From contig BCIA01000005.1 of NCBI GenBank assembly GCA_001599815.1, forward strand, positions 2,707,088 to 2,771,087: a DNA stretch of 64,000 nt, in the 5' to 3' direction. A model generated the notes under the pieces. The model saw nothing but the letters and a program-made list of their open reading frames with translations, made no database searches and was not told the DNA's origin. Shown here piece after piece: positions 12,400 through 23,396 of the stretch (position 1 is the first letter of the stretch; every line of letters begins with the position of its first letter). A program made the translations under genes and the position numbers. The DNA is from Furcasterigmium furcatum. Its lineage: Eukaryota > Ascomycota > Sordariomycetes > Glomerellales > Plectosphaerellaceae.

Positions 12400-13756
12400 A
12401 TGGGCGGTACAGCAACCGACGCCGAGGGCATGCTGGAGAAAGTCGAGGCCGAGCTCGCAAGCACCCCGTACCGATTCGACTCTCCGAGGCCGCTCACCGG
12501 GGGAACTGCGAACTTCATATACCACGTCCAGCTGACTGAAGCGCTCGACGATGGCAGTACGTTATATCCCCCAGTTCATTCCCTCATTTTGGTTGTTTGG
12601 GGAGTTTTGCAGTCTCTGCTCCCCAGACACGATGAGTAGGCTTCAAATCCTTCCACGATGAGCAAATACTAACTCAGGTCGTCGATAGCCACTGAAGTCG
12701 CCGTCAAGCACGGCGAGGGCTACATTGCGACCAGCCGTGACTTCAAGCTCTCGACATCCCGCTGTGTAGGCACAACCCAGGCCAGGTCTACAAGTCGGCC
12801 GTTGCTAACAGGGCCAACAGCTCGTAGAGGAGCAGTGTCTGCGCTCTCTGTCCCGTTTTCCCCCTTCCACGAGCCCTCACTTCTCCGTCAAGACCCCCAA
12901 GCTCTACTACTTCAACCAGGAGACCAGCACGCAAGTCCAGGAGTACCAGCCCAGCGCCATCTCGCTCAAGGACTACGTCCTCAAGCACTGCAAGGCTTCC
13001 TCGCCCGAGTCATCTCAGCCCCAGTTCCTGGAACTCGGACGGGACCTTGGCAAGTGGCTTCGGTCTTTCCATCAATGGAGCAACACGCCTGAGCAGGCCG
13101 ATTTCCGCGATGTCGTCCAGGGCAATGGCGAGATGCAAAAAATCAAACACTGGGCAAATTACCAGCGGCTGGAACTCGTGGCCCAGCAGTTCCCGTCCGT
13201 CATGGGAGACTGTGCGGACGTATTTGCCGAGATCAAGAAGGCTACCGCAGACGAGCTGGAGGACGAGGCCAGGCTCCGTGTGATTCACGGGGACTTTTGG
13301 CCCGGCAAGTGAGTGACATGGCCCCCCTCAGTGAACCCGAGGCCTGACACTGGATGAAGCATTCTCCTCCGAGATGAGCCGCTGCAGGCGGCGGCAGAGA
13401 TGCCCGTCTTCGTCGTAGACTGGGAGATGTGCGAGCTTGCGGTACCGGCACTGGACCTTGGCCAGATGATGGCCGAGCTCTACCAGTTTGTGCTCTATCG
13501 GAACCTCAACGTCGGGGCTTGGTTGATTCAGGGGCTCAACGAGGGTTATGGTGCGGTCGACGACGATTTCGCCTTCCGGACTGCCCTCCACATTGGCGCA
13601 CACCTCGTGTCGTTCGGCACCTCGGTCGAGGGCTGGGGCTCCCATGAGCAGGTGGAGGCCGTCGCCCGAGAAGGTAAGGAAGTGCTTGTGAGAGCGTGGA
13701 AGAAGGACCGGCAGTGGTTCCTGGAGAACCAGGTTCTCCGGCCCTTATTTGGGTAG
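12400..13756 (+). CDS. APH-type phosphotransferase (kinase-like fold)
   Basis: Member of the aminoglycoside phosphotransferase / choline-kinase-like superfamily; substrate unknown. Exons 12400-12556, 12689-12765, 12821-13308 and 13360-13756 give 372 residues. The N-lobe carries TGGTANFIYHV (nucleotide loop) and EVAVKHGEGY (the lysine). The catalytic loop HGDFWPGNILL is created only after splicing of the third intron: exon 3 ends inside the Asn codon. The metal-binding aspartate is in FVVDWEMCEL. This matches a family of single-copy fungal kinases near methylthioribose-kinase-like proteins, but the metabolite cannot be inferred. The start follows a short leader and gives MGGTATDAEGML. The second intron acceptor has a near-by alternative at 12811. 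Confidence 0.8.
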
Positions 13757-14097
13757 AATACTACTCCACGATTCCTGAGCCAACCTGACGAATCCAGAAA
13801 TCAGGAGACAATGGTCGTATTTATAGAATACAATCGCGATTTGATCTGCCCGAATTACGTAGTACACTTTTGTGAGGCCTGGTGATGATAATAGGTTCGG
13901 GCACCGGTTTGTCCATTCACAAAGCCTGGATTTGAGTTACAAAACTTGAAAAGTGGACCACGGACTCTCAACCTTTTCAGCATCGCCTCCAGGCACACCA
14001 AGATCATCGCCCTTGCGGAGCTCAGTTTCACACACACGAAGTCCTCATTATCCTCAGATATCCGATACGGTTCTGTGAAATCATACTGCACCTTAAA
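13757..14097. other. Short intergenic, APH kinase to NCS2
   Basis: Tandem genes flank it. Nothing beyond probable 3' and 5' untranslated sequence is visible. Confidence 0.4.
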
Positions 14098-15347
14098 ATG
14101 AGCGCCGCAGAGCCGAAGCCTTGCAGGCGCTGCAAGTCAAACCCCGCGACTCTCCTCTTGAGGGCCGAATCCGTCTGCGAGTGAGTCTTACTCCCTGTCA
14201 ACCAGCCACTGAACCGCAGATCCAACTAACTCCCATCTTCAGAGAGTGCTTTGTCAAGTTCACATTTCAAAGAACTGGCAAGCGCATGGGCCTCATCCTC
14301 AAGGACCTGCGCTTTGCTTCGAGTGACCCTCGTGGCTTCAGGCCGAGATACCTGGTCGGGCTATCGCTAGGACCGTCGTCCGCCGGCCTCCTGCACATGG
14401 TCGACAAGCACTGGCACAATTTCCAGGACAACAATCCATCAAGTCCGTATGATGTGACTGTTGTCCACGTCGATACGAACCTAGACGCCCCGCAGCAGTC
14501 GCCCGCAACGCCAATGCTGGAAAAGTACCGTACCCGATTTCCGCACATCACTCTTATTTCTGTGCCCATTACCGCGGTGCTGGGCCTGGACACAATAGAC
14601 TGGTCTTCCCTGCCGCCGCTTCAGACGGACTTGCAGCCGGTGGCGCAGCTACGCAGGTTGTTGCAGGATCTGCCGTCCGTGACATCCCGTGTCGACCTCC
14701 TGCGGCTTCTCGTAAGACATTTGCTCCTGCACGAAGCCCTCGAGAGGGGCTGCCATGCGTTGCTCATGGGGCTCACTACGACGGGCATGGCGGAGTTGAC
14801 GCTGGCGGAGACAGCGAAGGGGAGGGGTTACGCCATCTCTTGCCAGCTCTCAGACGGCCCGTTCCAGATCACCAGATTCGTTCGACCGCCGACTGGAATT
14901 GAAGGAGGAACGGCAAATACGAACGGGGGCAAAGAAACCGTCGAGTTGACGTTTCCCGTGTACTATCCCATGCGGGAGATCCACCGACGGGAGTTATTAC
15001 AGTACAACGCCGCCTCGGAGGTTGCCATGTCCGAGCTGGTCTTGAACACAGGTCCGAATCTCAGTGGGAGCGTCGTATCGCACAAGGAACTTAGCATCGA
15101 GGATGTTATGAGCCGGTACTTTGCCGAGGTGGAGGAAAGCTATCCTTCGATTGTGACCAATGTCGTGCGCACGACGGAGAAGCTCAACAGGCCTACAGGA
15201 GATGCCTGCGGCTTGTGTGGGTTGCCGCTGGACGGCCAAGGCGACGAGAGGTGGAAGGGCGAGATAGGCGAGGACCCTCATGAGACGACACAACAGTCGC
15301 ACGCCGCTGGCCTGTGTTATGGATGCGAGCGATCGATTCGTGGATGA
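14098..15347 (+). CDS. NCS2: Cytoplasmic tRNA 2-thiolation protein 2
   Basis: Works with the Ncs6/Ctu1 partner to add sulfur to the wobble uridine of Lys, Glu and Gln tRNAs. Exons 14098-14180 and 14243-15347 give 395 residues. The N-terminus has the family's cysteine pattern CRRCK...SVCEECFVKF, whose second half is assembled across the intron. The PP-loop-type core follows (SLGPSSAGLLHMV, then VTVVHVDTN), with a helical middle DLLRLLVRHLLL. The C-terminus carries zinc-binding CGLCGLP and CYGCERS motifs. The classic SGGxDS loop appears as GPSSAG, in keeping with Ncs2 being the non-catalytic partner. The start ATG lies three residues before the conserved AEPKPCRRC stretch. An ortholog call is firm. 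Confidence 0.9.
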
Positions 15348-15574
15348 ATTTCAAAAGATCTCATCTTGACACTTGACCACGTTGTGCCCGTTTCCCCGCC
15401 GCCAGGGTTGGCCGAACATGCCTATTCTTCTGGCCAGTAGTCCAATGCATTCCCCAGGCACCATAGCCTGCCTGCCTCTCATCCTCCGTCTATAAGTTAA
15501 CCGTTTTGATAACTCCAGGACCATATGCAAAGGTGCGCTACAGTATTACACAGCATCCGCCGGATCCACCACGT

Positions 15575-16683
15575 TTAAAGATCTTTCAGTGGCGCCTGGG
15601 GCAGGATCCTACTCTCCAGCAGGCGGATGAGCTTATTTGTCTGCTCTGCAAGACTGAGGGTTAGGATGGTATGGGGCAAGATGCGTGCTAGGTGAGGGAT
15701 GAAGCCCTTGTAGATGGCGAAGAAGCCCTCCGTCCTGACCGTTTTGAGGAGGCAGTCGAAGACGCCCTTGTAGAGGTTTCCATTTTGGTTGTAGAGACGA
15801 GACATGATCGTGTCTGGGGGGTGGCGGTTAGCATGGGGCTGTCAGACCAGAGGAAGGGAGGCACATACCAGGCGGGTGCATGACACAGCACACGACGAAG
15901 CCACTGACGGTGCTGCTGGCAAGATGAAGGGCAGGGCCTTCCTCCATGCCCAGGTGCCGCACCAATCTCCTCTTGGCGAAGAAGTACGTCGGCAGCTGCA
16001 CGGAGCTACCAAATCCCGTCCTGATCATGGCGGCGCCCACGCCTCGGTAGAGGCCGGTAAGCCCCTCTGCCTTATAGATGGATGTGAAGCCGTGCACGGC
16101 ATTCTTGTAGTTATGCTGCGTGCCCACAGGGAGGAACGGGGAGTAACTCTGTAACCTTGTCTTGACGAGGAAGAAGGGGCTGCCCATTGCCGCGCCGATG
16201 ATGCCGGAGCTGGCGCCGCAGAACATGTTGATGCCAAGGTTCTGCGTCTTGCCGTCCTTGAAGATGAGGGTTGCCAGCCCGTTGCGCATGGGTTCGTAGA
16301 AGCCGAGACGACAGCCGTTCAACAGGACCTGGTAGATGTAGGCGCTGCCGATACCTCTGTAGATACCCTTGAGGCCCTCATTCTTGACAATGACGCGGAC
16401 GCCCTGGAGAGGGCCGCGATACTGGTGCGGCTGGTGACCCTTGTCTTGCAATTCGCCCTGGAGCTGCATGCTGTTCGGCGCATATCTGTTAGCGCATCTT
16501 CCACGCACCGCGGAGGGTGGCAGAGCACTATACGAACCGAATCTTGACCGTCTCGAAGGGGTGGGTTGCTGTCACGGCGCCGCAGGCGGCAATGCCGCCG
16601 GCAATGAATGCGCTGCGAGTTCTGTCAGAGCTCGTCCTTCTCCGGCGCGGGATCAAGTCGCATTACCCAACTGTTGTCGACAT
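15575..16683 (-). CDS. OAC1: Mitochondrial oxaloacetate carrier Oac1
   Basis: Inner-membrane carrier for oxaloacetate, sulfate and, in yeast, alpha-isopropylmalate exported for leucine synthesis. Four exons, 16683-16667, 16612-16538, 16470-15869 and 15813-15575, give 310 residues, the normal carrier length. Three repeats are seen with signatures HPFETVKIRMQ, SPFFLVKTRLQSYS and HPPDTIMSRLYNQ, each the PX[DE]XX[KR]X[KR] type. The first exon is only 17 nt and encodes MSTTVG before AFIAGGIAACGA. Blocks such as GSSVQLP, GPALHL and LYKGF match yeast Oac1 closely. In the third repeat the motif is HPPDT where yeast has NPWDV. The gene is divergent from the Swd2 gene. Confidence 0.92.
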
Positions 16684-17519
16684 TTTCTCGGCGCTTCACG
16701 TGCAGGCGCGTCTGCGTATTCTACCACGGCGGGGGAGAATGTCTTCGGGTTCGTAAGGGGTCGGGCCTGGAGTAAGCAGCAGATAGATGTTAGTCACCTG
16801 CGTGGATCGGAGGGTCGGACGGAGGCTTGGGGTGATGGGAATCTCGAGGAAATCCAAAAGAAAGAACCTTGGAAATGGGCACTTACATCTATGTACCTCT
16901 TCGCGAGCAGTCAATTCATCGTCCTCTGGCAGGCCGGGCTGTCAAAGTTGAGAGTCTTTGGCGACGTGGTTTCCGGAACCGAAAGTTCAATCGGGGCCAA
17001 TATTTTACTAACCTGGACCTTGGGTACCGCCGCGAATAGCCATTGCCGTGGACCGAACTTCGGAGCTCGTCATTTTACTTTTAGCGGCAGCAGGGATTGG
17101 CGCATCCCGCAGATTGACGGGACCCCGGGTGCAAATTATGAATGACTCGCTCCAGCATGCCAGCGAAAGGGGGGTCTGCCTACCCCAGAGCCAAGCGCCA
17201 AGGGTGCAAATCGGATTTCGCATGCCAATTGGCCGTAGCGCCGGGAGAGCTTCTTTCATGATACTCTACCTACCAAACCACGAGCACCGACCACCACATC
17301 GCTCCGCCGCGCTCTCTTTTCAAGCCGAATCCTTCTCCTCGGATACATTCTCGAGCACGGCATCTAGCATATATTTTTAAGAAGGCCCTTCTTTGGCTTT
17401 CCAACCTCCTGCGACAACCTGATGAACGTCTTCTGCCGTTGTGTACTTGCCCCTCCAACAACATAGCTTCGAGGTCAACGACGAGTCGATAGCTGCGCGC
17501 GGCGCGCCCTCCGACGGCC
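16684..17519. other. Divergent promoter, OAC1 / Swd2
   Basis: 836 bp between divergent starts. It contains CCGGAACCGA at about 16973-16982, one mismatch from the Leu3 consensus CCGGNNCCGG. It is rich in pyrimidines before the Swd2 start. No further gene is recognised. Confidence 0.4.
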
Positions 17520-18788
17520 ATGGCGACCACCGCAATGGACCTCGATCTCGATTCCGGCGCGAACGGCACCTCTCTTAACATCACGAGGACTGCGCAGAGC
17601 AGCACATCCCCACTCGGCGATGTCATCGCAAATTTCCGGCCTACCAAGGTGTGCCTGCGGCACCCTCTGCCTTCACATGATCGCATGAACTAACAGCATG
17701 CCCGCCAGCTTTTCCGTCGCGAGGATATCAAAGACGGCCGCCCGCAACCCCGCGTGCTGTCCTTAGACTACGACGACCCGGGCGAGCTGCTCATGACCTC
17801 CGAAAGCGACGAGACAATCCAGATTTATAACGTCAGGGATGGAAGGCTCGATAAGAGTTTACTCAGCAAGAAATATGGTGTCAAGCTGGCTAAATTCACC
17901 CACACCAGCTCCAGCATCGTCTACGCGAGCACAAAGCAAAACGGTGAGGACATGACCCCTGCCGCTTGAGACGACCCTCAATTGACCACCCGCCCTGAAG
18001 ACCAGATCCGTTACCTCGCCACACACGACAACTCATTCATCCGATACTTCGAGGGCCACGAAAAGAGCGTCTCCTGTTTGACTATGCACCCGGGAGCCGA
18101 TAGGTTCATCTCCTGCGGTCAGGACAACACGGTGCGCCTGTGGAACATCAACACCAAGCAATGGGTCGGCATGCTGGAGCTTAACGACCCGACTCTTGCG
18201 GCGTACGATCCGTCGGGGAAGATCTTCGCCGTCGCGTGTCCGAGCAGCGGCTCCGTGCTGCTGTATGACTGCCGAAACTTTGATAAGGCTCCTTTCCAGA
18301 TCATCGACGTGCTGGACGCCAGTGTTGATGTTGACCAAACCCACGTGATGAAGGGCTGGACGAAACTGGAATTCTCCAACGACGGCAAGCACATATTGGT
18401 CGGCACAAAAGGCAACGGCCACTTCTTACTAGACGCATTCAGCGGCCAGATGAAGGCATACCTGCGAAAACCGGATGGTGGCACGCGACGCCTGGCTGCG
18501 GGAGAGCAACCGGCGATCAACGGCGCACCAAAGAACGACCCCGAAAGCTCGGAGAGCAGCGGAGACTGCGCGTTCACGGTCGATGGACGATTTGTGTTGA
18601 GCGGATCCAAGAAGAATGTGCTTGTCTGGGATACGCAGAGGCATCCCGGCGAGGACAAGATCTTGGACCCTACGCACGTCCTCGAAGACAAGAGGGAGGC
18701 TGCGGTGCTGGCGTTCAACCCCAGATACAACTTCTTTGCCACGGCCGACCAGGAGGTGCTGTTCTGGGTCCCTGACCCTCATGCTTAG
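17520..18788 (+). CDS. WD40 protein Swd2 / WDR82
   Basis: Shared subunit of the Set1/COMPASS H3K4 methyltransferase and of the cleavage and polyadenylation factor. Exons 17520-17648, 17697-17943 and 18001-18788 give 387 residues. WD-type repeats are visible: LLMTSESDETIQIYN, CLTMHPGADRFISCGQDNTVRLWN, AAYDPSGKIFAVACPSSGSVLLYD, and later FTVDGRFVLSGSKKNVLVWD and AFNPRYNFFATADQEVLFWV. The block HDNSFIRYFEGHEKSV is the Swd2 hallmark I recall. The second intron falls between TKQN and DQIRYLATHD and is phase 1. An acidic and serine-rich insert precedes the last two blades. Role in this organism is inferred from orthology. Confidence 0.9.
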
Positions 18789-19573
18789 ATACCTACCTAA
18801 GGAGCGAACACCCTGTGATCAGGGTCTGCTACATATGAAATATCGCGTCTGTATCTAGCCGGGTTGGTGATGATGAGCTGCGCCACTCTGCGCACACAAA
18901 TATGTACTGCAGCCATTCCTGTGGTTGTGAAGTGACACAGTATTCACCCGCGGCCAAGACTTGCGCAGCCCGGAGCTCAGATATCAGCTTCGTGGACCGA
19001 TATGCACTGAGGAAACTTCCAGATGTGGAGCAGCCTACAGTCTGAGTTACGAACCACGTCCGTATCATCGCATTAGGATGGAGACTAAATCTGCCACATG
19101 CGCTCCGTGTCTCTGCGCATCATCCTGGCCATTGCGTCCCTTGGGGCCGTCCCCTTTCAGACATATCGAGGTGATCAATAGAAAGAGGCTAGCCCAGTAC
19201 CATGGTTGTCGCAGCCAAAAACATCCAAGCTCAATCCTTCTCTCACCATGATTTTAAGGACAGAGTTGAGACTCAAGGTTGTTGTGTCTCTCAATGTGAC
19301 AAGAAAGGCACCCGCTGTGGTGGATTGTGATGTGTCAGAGTCAAGCCCCACCAGTGACCGGAGCGGAGAGCTTTCACCCACCACACCACACTACCAATTC
19401 CAAGCCAGTCCGTGGGGCAATTCTTCCAAACCTCCGCAGCACGACCTTTACCAACACCTAGAACGACGCTGACGCTCGCCCACCCCGGCCTTTCCACCTC
19501 CTACGAGTACTCTACATTTCAGCTGAAGCTACCGAAAGGCGTTAAAGGACACCGTAATCAAGAAGCGCCTACT
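18789..19573. other. Intergenic, Swd2 to SRP9
   Basis: 785 bp between tandem genes. No recognisable frame; probably the 3' end of the Swd2 gene and the promoter of the SRP9 gene. Confidence 0.4.
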
Positions 19574-20121
19574 ATGCCCCTCTACAAGACTAGCCAGGAG
19601 TGGCTGGAGCAATCCGCTCTCCTTCTCCAGGCCAGCCCATCTACCGTATGTCGACTCCAACACCCTCTCGCGCGAACGACCACTACTCTCTCCGCGTATC
19701 GTTCATCGGCTCGCTAACTTTGGGCCCCTCCCAGACCCGCATCACGACGAAATACTCCATCAAGCCCGTCAAGGCTCGCAAGCCCAAGGCTGGCGAGGAC
19801 GCACCGGAGGCCGACACGCCCATGACCGACGTCAAACCCCCGCGCGGCCGCCTCATCCTCAAGACCTACGACCCCTCAAGCGGTGTGACACTCAAGTACC
19901 GCACGACTAAGGCCGCGGAAGTGTCGCGCCTCATCCTGGCGCTCGGCAGGCTTGGGCGCGCCATGGCTGCGCTGCCGGACGTCAAGGAGGAGGAGGTGGT
20001 GGACGTGCCCGTCAAGGAAGAGGAGGGCGAGGTGAAGACGGGCGCGGCACAACAGGCGCAGGCGCCGGCACCAGCGGCGGGCGGCGGGGGNGGCAAGAAG
20101 AAGAAGAAGGGGAAGAAATGA
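19574..20121 (+). CDS. Signal recognition particle subunit SRP9/SRP21
   Basis: Small Alu-domain protein of the signal recognition particle, which slows translation during targeting to the ER. Exons 19574-19645 and 19735-20121 give 152 residues. The N-terminus MPLYKTSQEWLEQSALLL and the block TRITTKYSIKPVK followed by LILKTYDPSSGVTLKYRT and a helix SRLILALGRLGRAM match the SRP9-21 fold. The C-terminus is a Lys/Glu/Ala tail ending in a run of lysines, as in fungal SRP21. The single ambiguous base of the window (n at 20091) falls in a Gly codon run, GGGGNGG, so length and frame there depend on one uncertain call. The frame is open on both sides. Confidence 0.85.
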
Positions 20122-20724
20122 GAGCCGTGGCGCCGCGTGTTGTGTGAATAGTTCGCAGAGCAATTGCCTCGAACTCGACGGATCATGCGATCGGGGGGTT
20201 GGAAGGAACGAATGGCGACGCTGAAGATCCAGCGCATTGCATCGTGGGCTGGCATCAGCATACACGACCGGAAGCAACAAGCTTTCGCAACCGTAAGCGC
20301 ATCATTTCGAGCGACCGGTGATCGGTGATCTCTCACATCACCAGCGAGACGTGGCAGTCTGATTATTGAGGGTGTTGATTACTCTCTCATATAACTCACG
20401 ATACTTGAACATGAATCCTTCTTCAGAAACGTCATGATGCCATCCCTTGCCTTGCCCTGCAATCCAATAAAACCAGAGGCCTCAATGTAGCCTGTAGACC
20501 GCCAACGCCTTTTCATGTTCTACAAAGGAAAATGCCGCCCGGTGTATCTCTGGGTCGGCCGAAGGAGCACACGCCGATGCAGTCGAGTGTCGCTCTCTGT
20601 AATACCCCCTCCCTTGCGGTGTGGGGATGCGCTGTGGTGATGTGTAACCAAAACGTCTTGAGAAAATAATACAAGGGTATCAAAGCTGGGAAGAGGGGAG
20701 GGGACTTCGTGAGAGGCGAATGAC
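20122..20724. other. Convergent intergenic, SRP9 / RNR small subunit
   Basis: 603 bp between convergent genes, so it should hold two 3' untranslated regions. No gene recognised. Confidence 0.5.
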
Positions 20725-22198
20725 TTAGAAGTCATCGTCAAAGCTGAAGTCACCGCCATTGGCATCCTTGTTCTCGGTGGCGGTGTCGTCCTTCTTCTGG
20801 GTGCTTCCCATGACCCCAGCCTTCTGGTAGTCGGCGACACGCTTCTCGAAGAAGTTGGTCTTGCCGCCGAGAGAGATGTTCTCCATGAAGTCGAAGGGGT
20901 TGGTGACCTTGTAGACCTTCTCGTTGCCGAGGGCGACGAGGAGACGGTCGGCAACAAACTCAATGTACTGCTTCATGAGAGTAGAGTTCATGCCGAGCAG
21001 ACCGCAGGGGAGAGCTTCGGTGAGGAACTCCTGCTCGATTTTGACAGCATCGACGATGATGTCCTGGATCATCTGTTTGCTCGGGCGCTTGTTGAGGTGG
21101 GAGAAGAGCAGGCAGGCGAAGTCAGTGTGGAGACCCTCGTCACGCGAGATGAGCTCGTTGGAAAAGGTCAGGCCGGGCATCAGGCCGCGCTTCTTGAGCC
21201 AGAAGATGGACGCAAAGGCACCGCTGAAGAAGATACCCTCAACGGCAGCGAAAGCGACCAGACGCGACGCGAAGGTAGACTCCTTGTCGGTGATCCAGCG
21301 AATAGCCCAATCGGCCTTCTTGCGGATGGCAGGGACTAGACAAAAGGGGTCAGTTCTATGGTAGGCACAGGTGTTTGAGGGGGGATAACATACTCGTGTC
21401 AATGGCGTTGAAGAGGTAGGTGCGTTGGGAAGGCTCCTTGATGTAGGTATCAATGAGCAGGGAGTAGGTCTCGGAGTGGATGTTCTCCATCATGATCTGG
21501 AAGCCGTAGAAGCAGCGAGCCTCGGGAATCTGGACCTCGCCGCTAAAACGCTCGACGAGGTTCTCGTTGACAATGCCGTCGGAGGCGGCGAAGAAAGCCA
21601 GGATGTGAGAGATGAAGTATTTCTCATCATCGTTGATCTTGTTGTTCCAATCGTGGAGATCCTTGGACAGGTCGATCTCCTCGGCAGTCCAGAAGGAGGC
21701 CTCGGCCTTCTTGTACATCTGCCAGATCTGCGTTGGATAGTGTGTCAGCAGAGTGTATCGCGTCGACGGACCACTTTACGCGTTGTGACGCGTGTACTCA
21801 CCTCGTGGTACTTGATTGGGAACAGCACAAAGCGCTGGGGGTTCTCCTGCAGCAGGGGCTCGTCGGCCTCGTCGGACTTGACGCCGGCGACGACATCAGT
21901 CTTTGTCTCAGGCTCGGAGGGCTTGACCTCTTCGACCACGGACTTGGACTGCTGCTCATCCATGTTCTTGGCGAGGGTGGCAAGGTCGGTCGACTCGACA
22001 GGCAGGTTCTCCTTGTCGGCGGGGTTGAAGTCGAGCTTCTTGACAGGCGACTCCATGTTGAAGGACTCGATGGCAGAGGCAGCCTAGCGGTATTGACGTG
22101 TTAGCTTTGATCGCGGGCTGAGTTTCCAGGGAGGACGCCGGGGATGCGTCGACGTCGACGTCACGAACCTGCTTGGACGGCGTGATCTCGACGGACAT
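20725..22198 (-). CDS. RNR2: Ribonucleotide reductase small subunit (R2)
   Basis: Houses the di-iron tyrosyl radical needed to make deoxynucleotides. Exons 22198-22169, 22083-21802, 21727-21394 and 21335-20725 give 418 residues. Iron ligands and radical region are all visible: FWTAEEIDLSKD, the Glu in NENLVERF, and the IHSETYSLLID segment with its His and Tyr; later ligands are in AAVEGIFFSG and RDEGLHTDFA. The C-terminus GGDFSFDDDF is the tail that docks on the large subunit. The start MSVEITPSKQ was chosen because it matches fungal R2 proteins; an in-frame ATG five codons upstream (22213) is possible. The gene is surrounded by ACGCGT sites, including two in intron 2, in keeping with cell-cycle control. 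Confidence 0.95.
21778..21793. promoter_or_regulatory. Paired MCB (ACGCGT) sites in RNR2 intron 2
   Basis: Two perfect ACGCGT palindromes ten bases apart lie in intron 2 (21728-21801). Further copies lie upstream of the start at 22407-22412, 22642-22647 and 22942-22947. ACGCGT is the MBF/MCB element that drives G1/S genes in yeasts. Function here is inferred. Confidence 0.5.
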
Positions 22199-23396
22199 TG
22201 CGGATGCGAGCAATTGCTTGGAAAGGAACAGGAGAATGCAAAGGGGGGAATGGACACGTCGACTTGGGCGTCACTTGGACTGTGAGATGTGTGTCCTGAT
22301 GGTTGCTTGTTGAGGATGTTCTGCAAGACGCGAGTGGTGATGGGAACGGTGCTGGTTGCTCGCGCCTTTTGTAGAGACTAAAGTGCGCCATCACGTGTGG
22401 GTGGAGACGCGTCTGGAAGGGCGTTTTCGTGTTTTTAGCTGAGGATGCACGGTCCGTCCAACGCCAGCCACCTCTCCCTGTCGTCTTACCACCGGTTCCT
22501 GGCCATCCCTGGACCACCTGGCCATTCGCCTTGCTGCTCGCGCTCCTGGTTCCCTGTCCCGGCCCACAACCTGCCTGCTTCAGCTCCATTGCTCGCGTCT
22601 CGGTGGCCGGGAAGTTTGAAGTATCTTCGACCAGTGCAACGACGCGTAAAGTGCTGCGCGGATCAGGTACTTTCCACATTCCCCTGCCGCCCTGCCCCTG
22701 CAACTCCTCGTCATGGTGGGGTGATGGGCCCCCCGTGTGTCGTACATTCGCGCTTCAGACTGCACGGCAACCGTCGCACACAGCACGATCTGATAACGCG
22801 GATCCCAAGCCACGGATGGGGCCGCCTCCATCTCGTGTCCAGTTTGTCTCTCGGTGCTATGGCTCGGCGATCGAGGTGGCCCACCACATTCTGCTTTGAA
22901 AGTGCTGACGAGGCATGACTGGATTGCTGGACACAGTCCCAACGCGTCGTTTAGCATGAGACCAGTGTCAGGTGCTTCGGGATCCTTGTGGCCGGGTCTT
23001 TTTGACTGGAGCCTCGAAATTATCATGTACTACATAGTATCTCTACAAAGACTACAATGGTGGTATCGCTCCAAGGAAACATTCAGATGCCAGAGAGCAC
23101 TGGTTCCGCGCAGCAGCTACCAGCGGTCATTCCAAGAAATACCACGCTTCTACAAAACGCAAATCATGTCCATAAGTCGTCAGTCCAACCTCCTGATATC
23201 CCGCCAAAGCAGCAGCCTCAAACCGGATCTCCCTGTTCTTCATTGCTCTGTCTCACGAGTGGCGCTCTCCGCGAACCCTTCTGCTAGACTCTCTCGGGGG
23301 AGGGATCACCTGGCCCATCTCCGGGTCAGGGTCGCGGTGCCTCGCTATCAACCCGCAAAGTCAGTAATTGCCCATTGTGGAAGTGTTAGGATCTAC
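22199..23396. other. RNR2 upstream region with MCB and E-box sites
   Basis: 1.2 kb between two minus-strand genes. It holds ACGCGT at 22407, 22642 and 22942 and TCACGTG at about 22392. Pyrimidine-rich leader sequence precedes the RNR2 start. Frames of up to 202 codons here show no family features. Confidence 0.45.
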
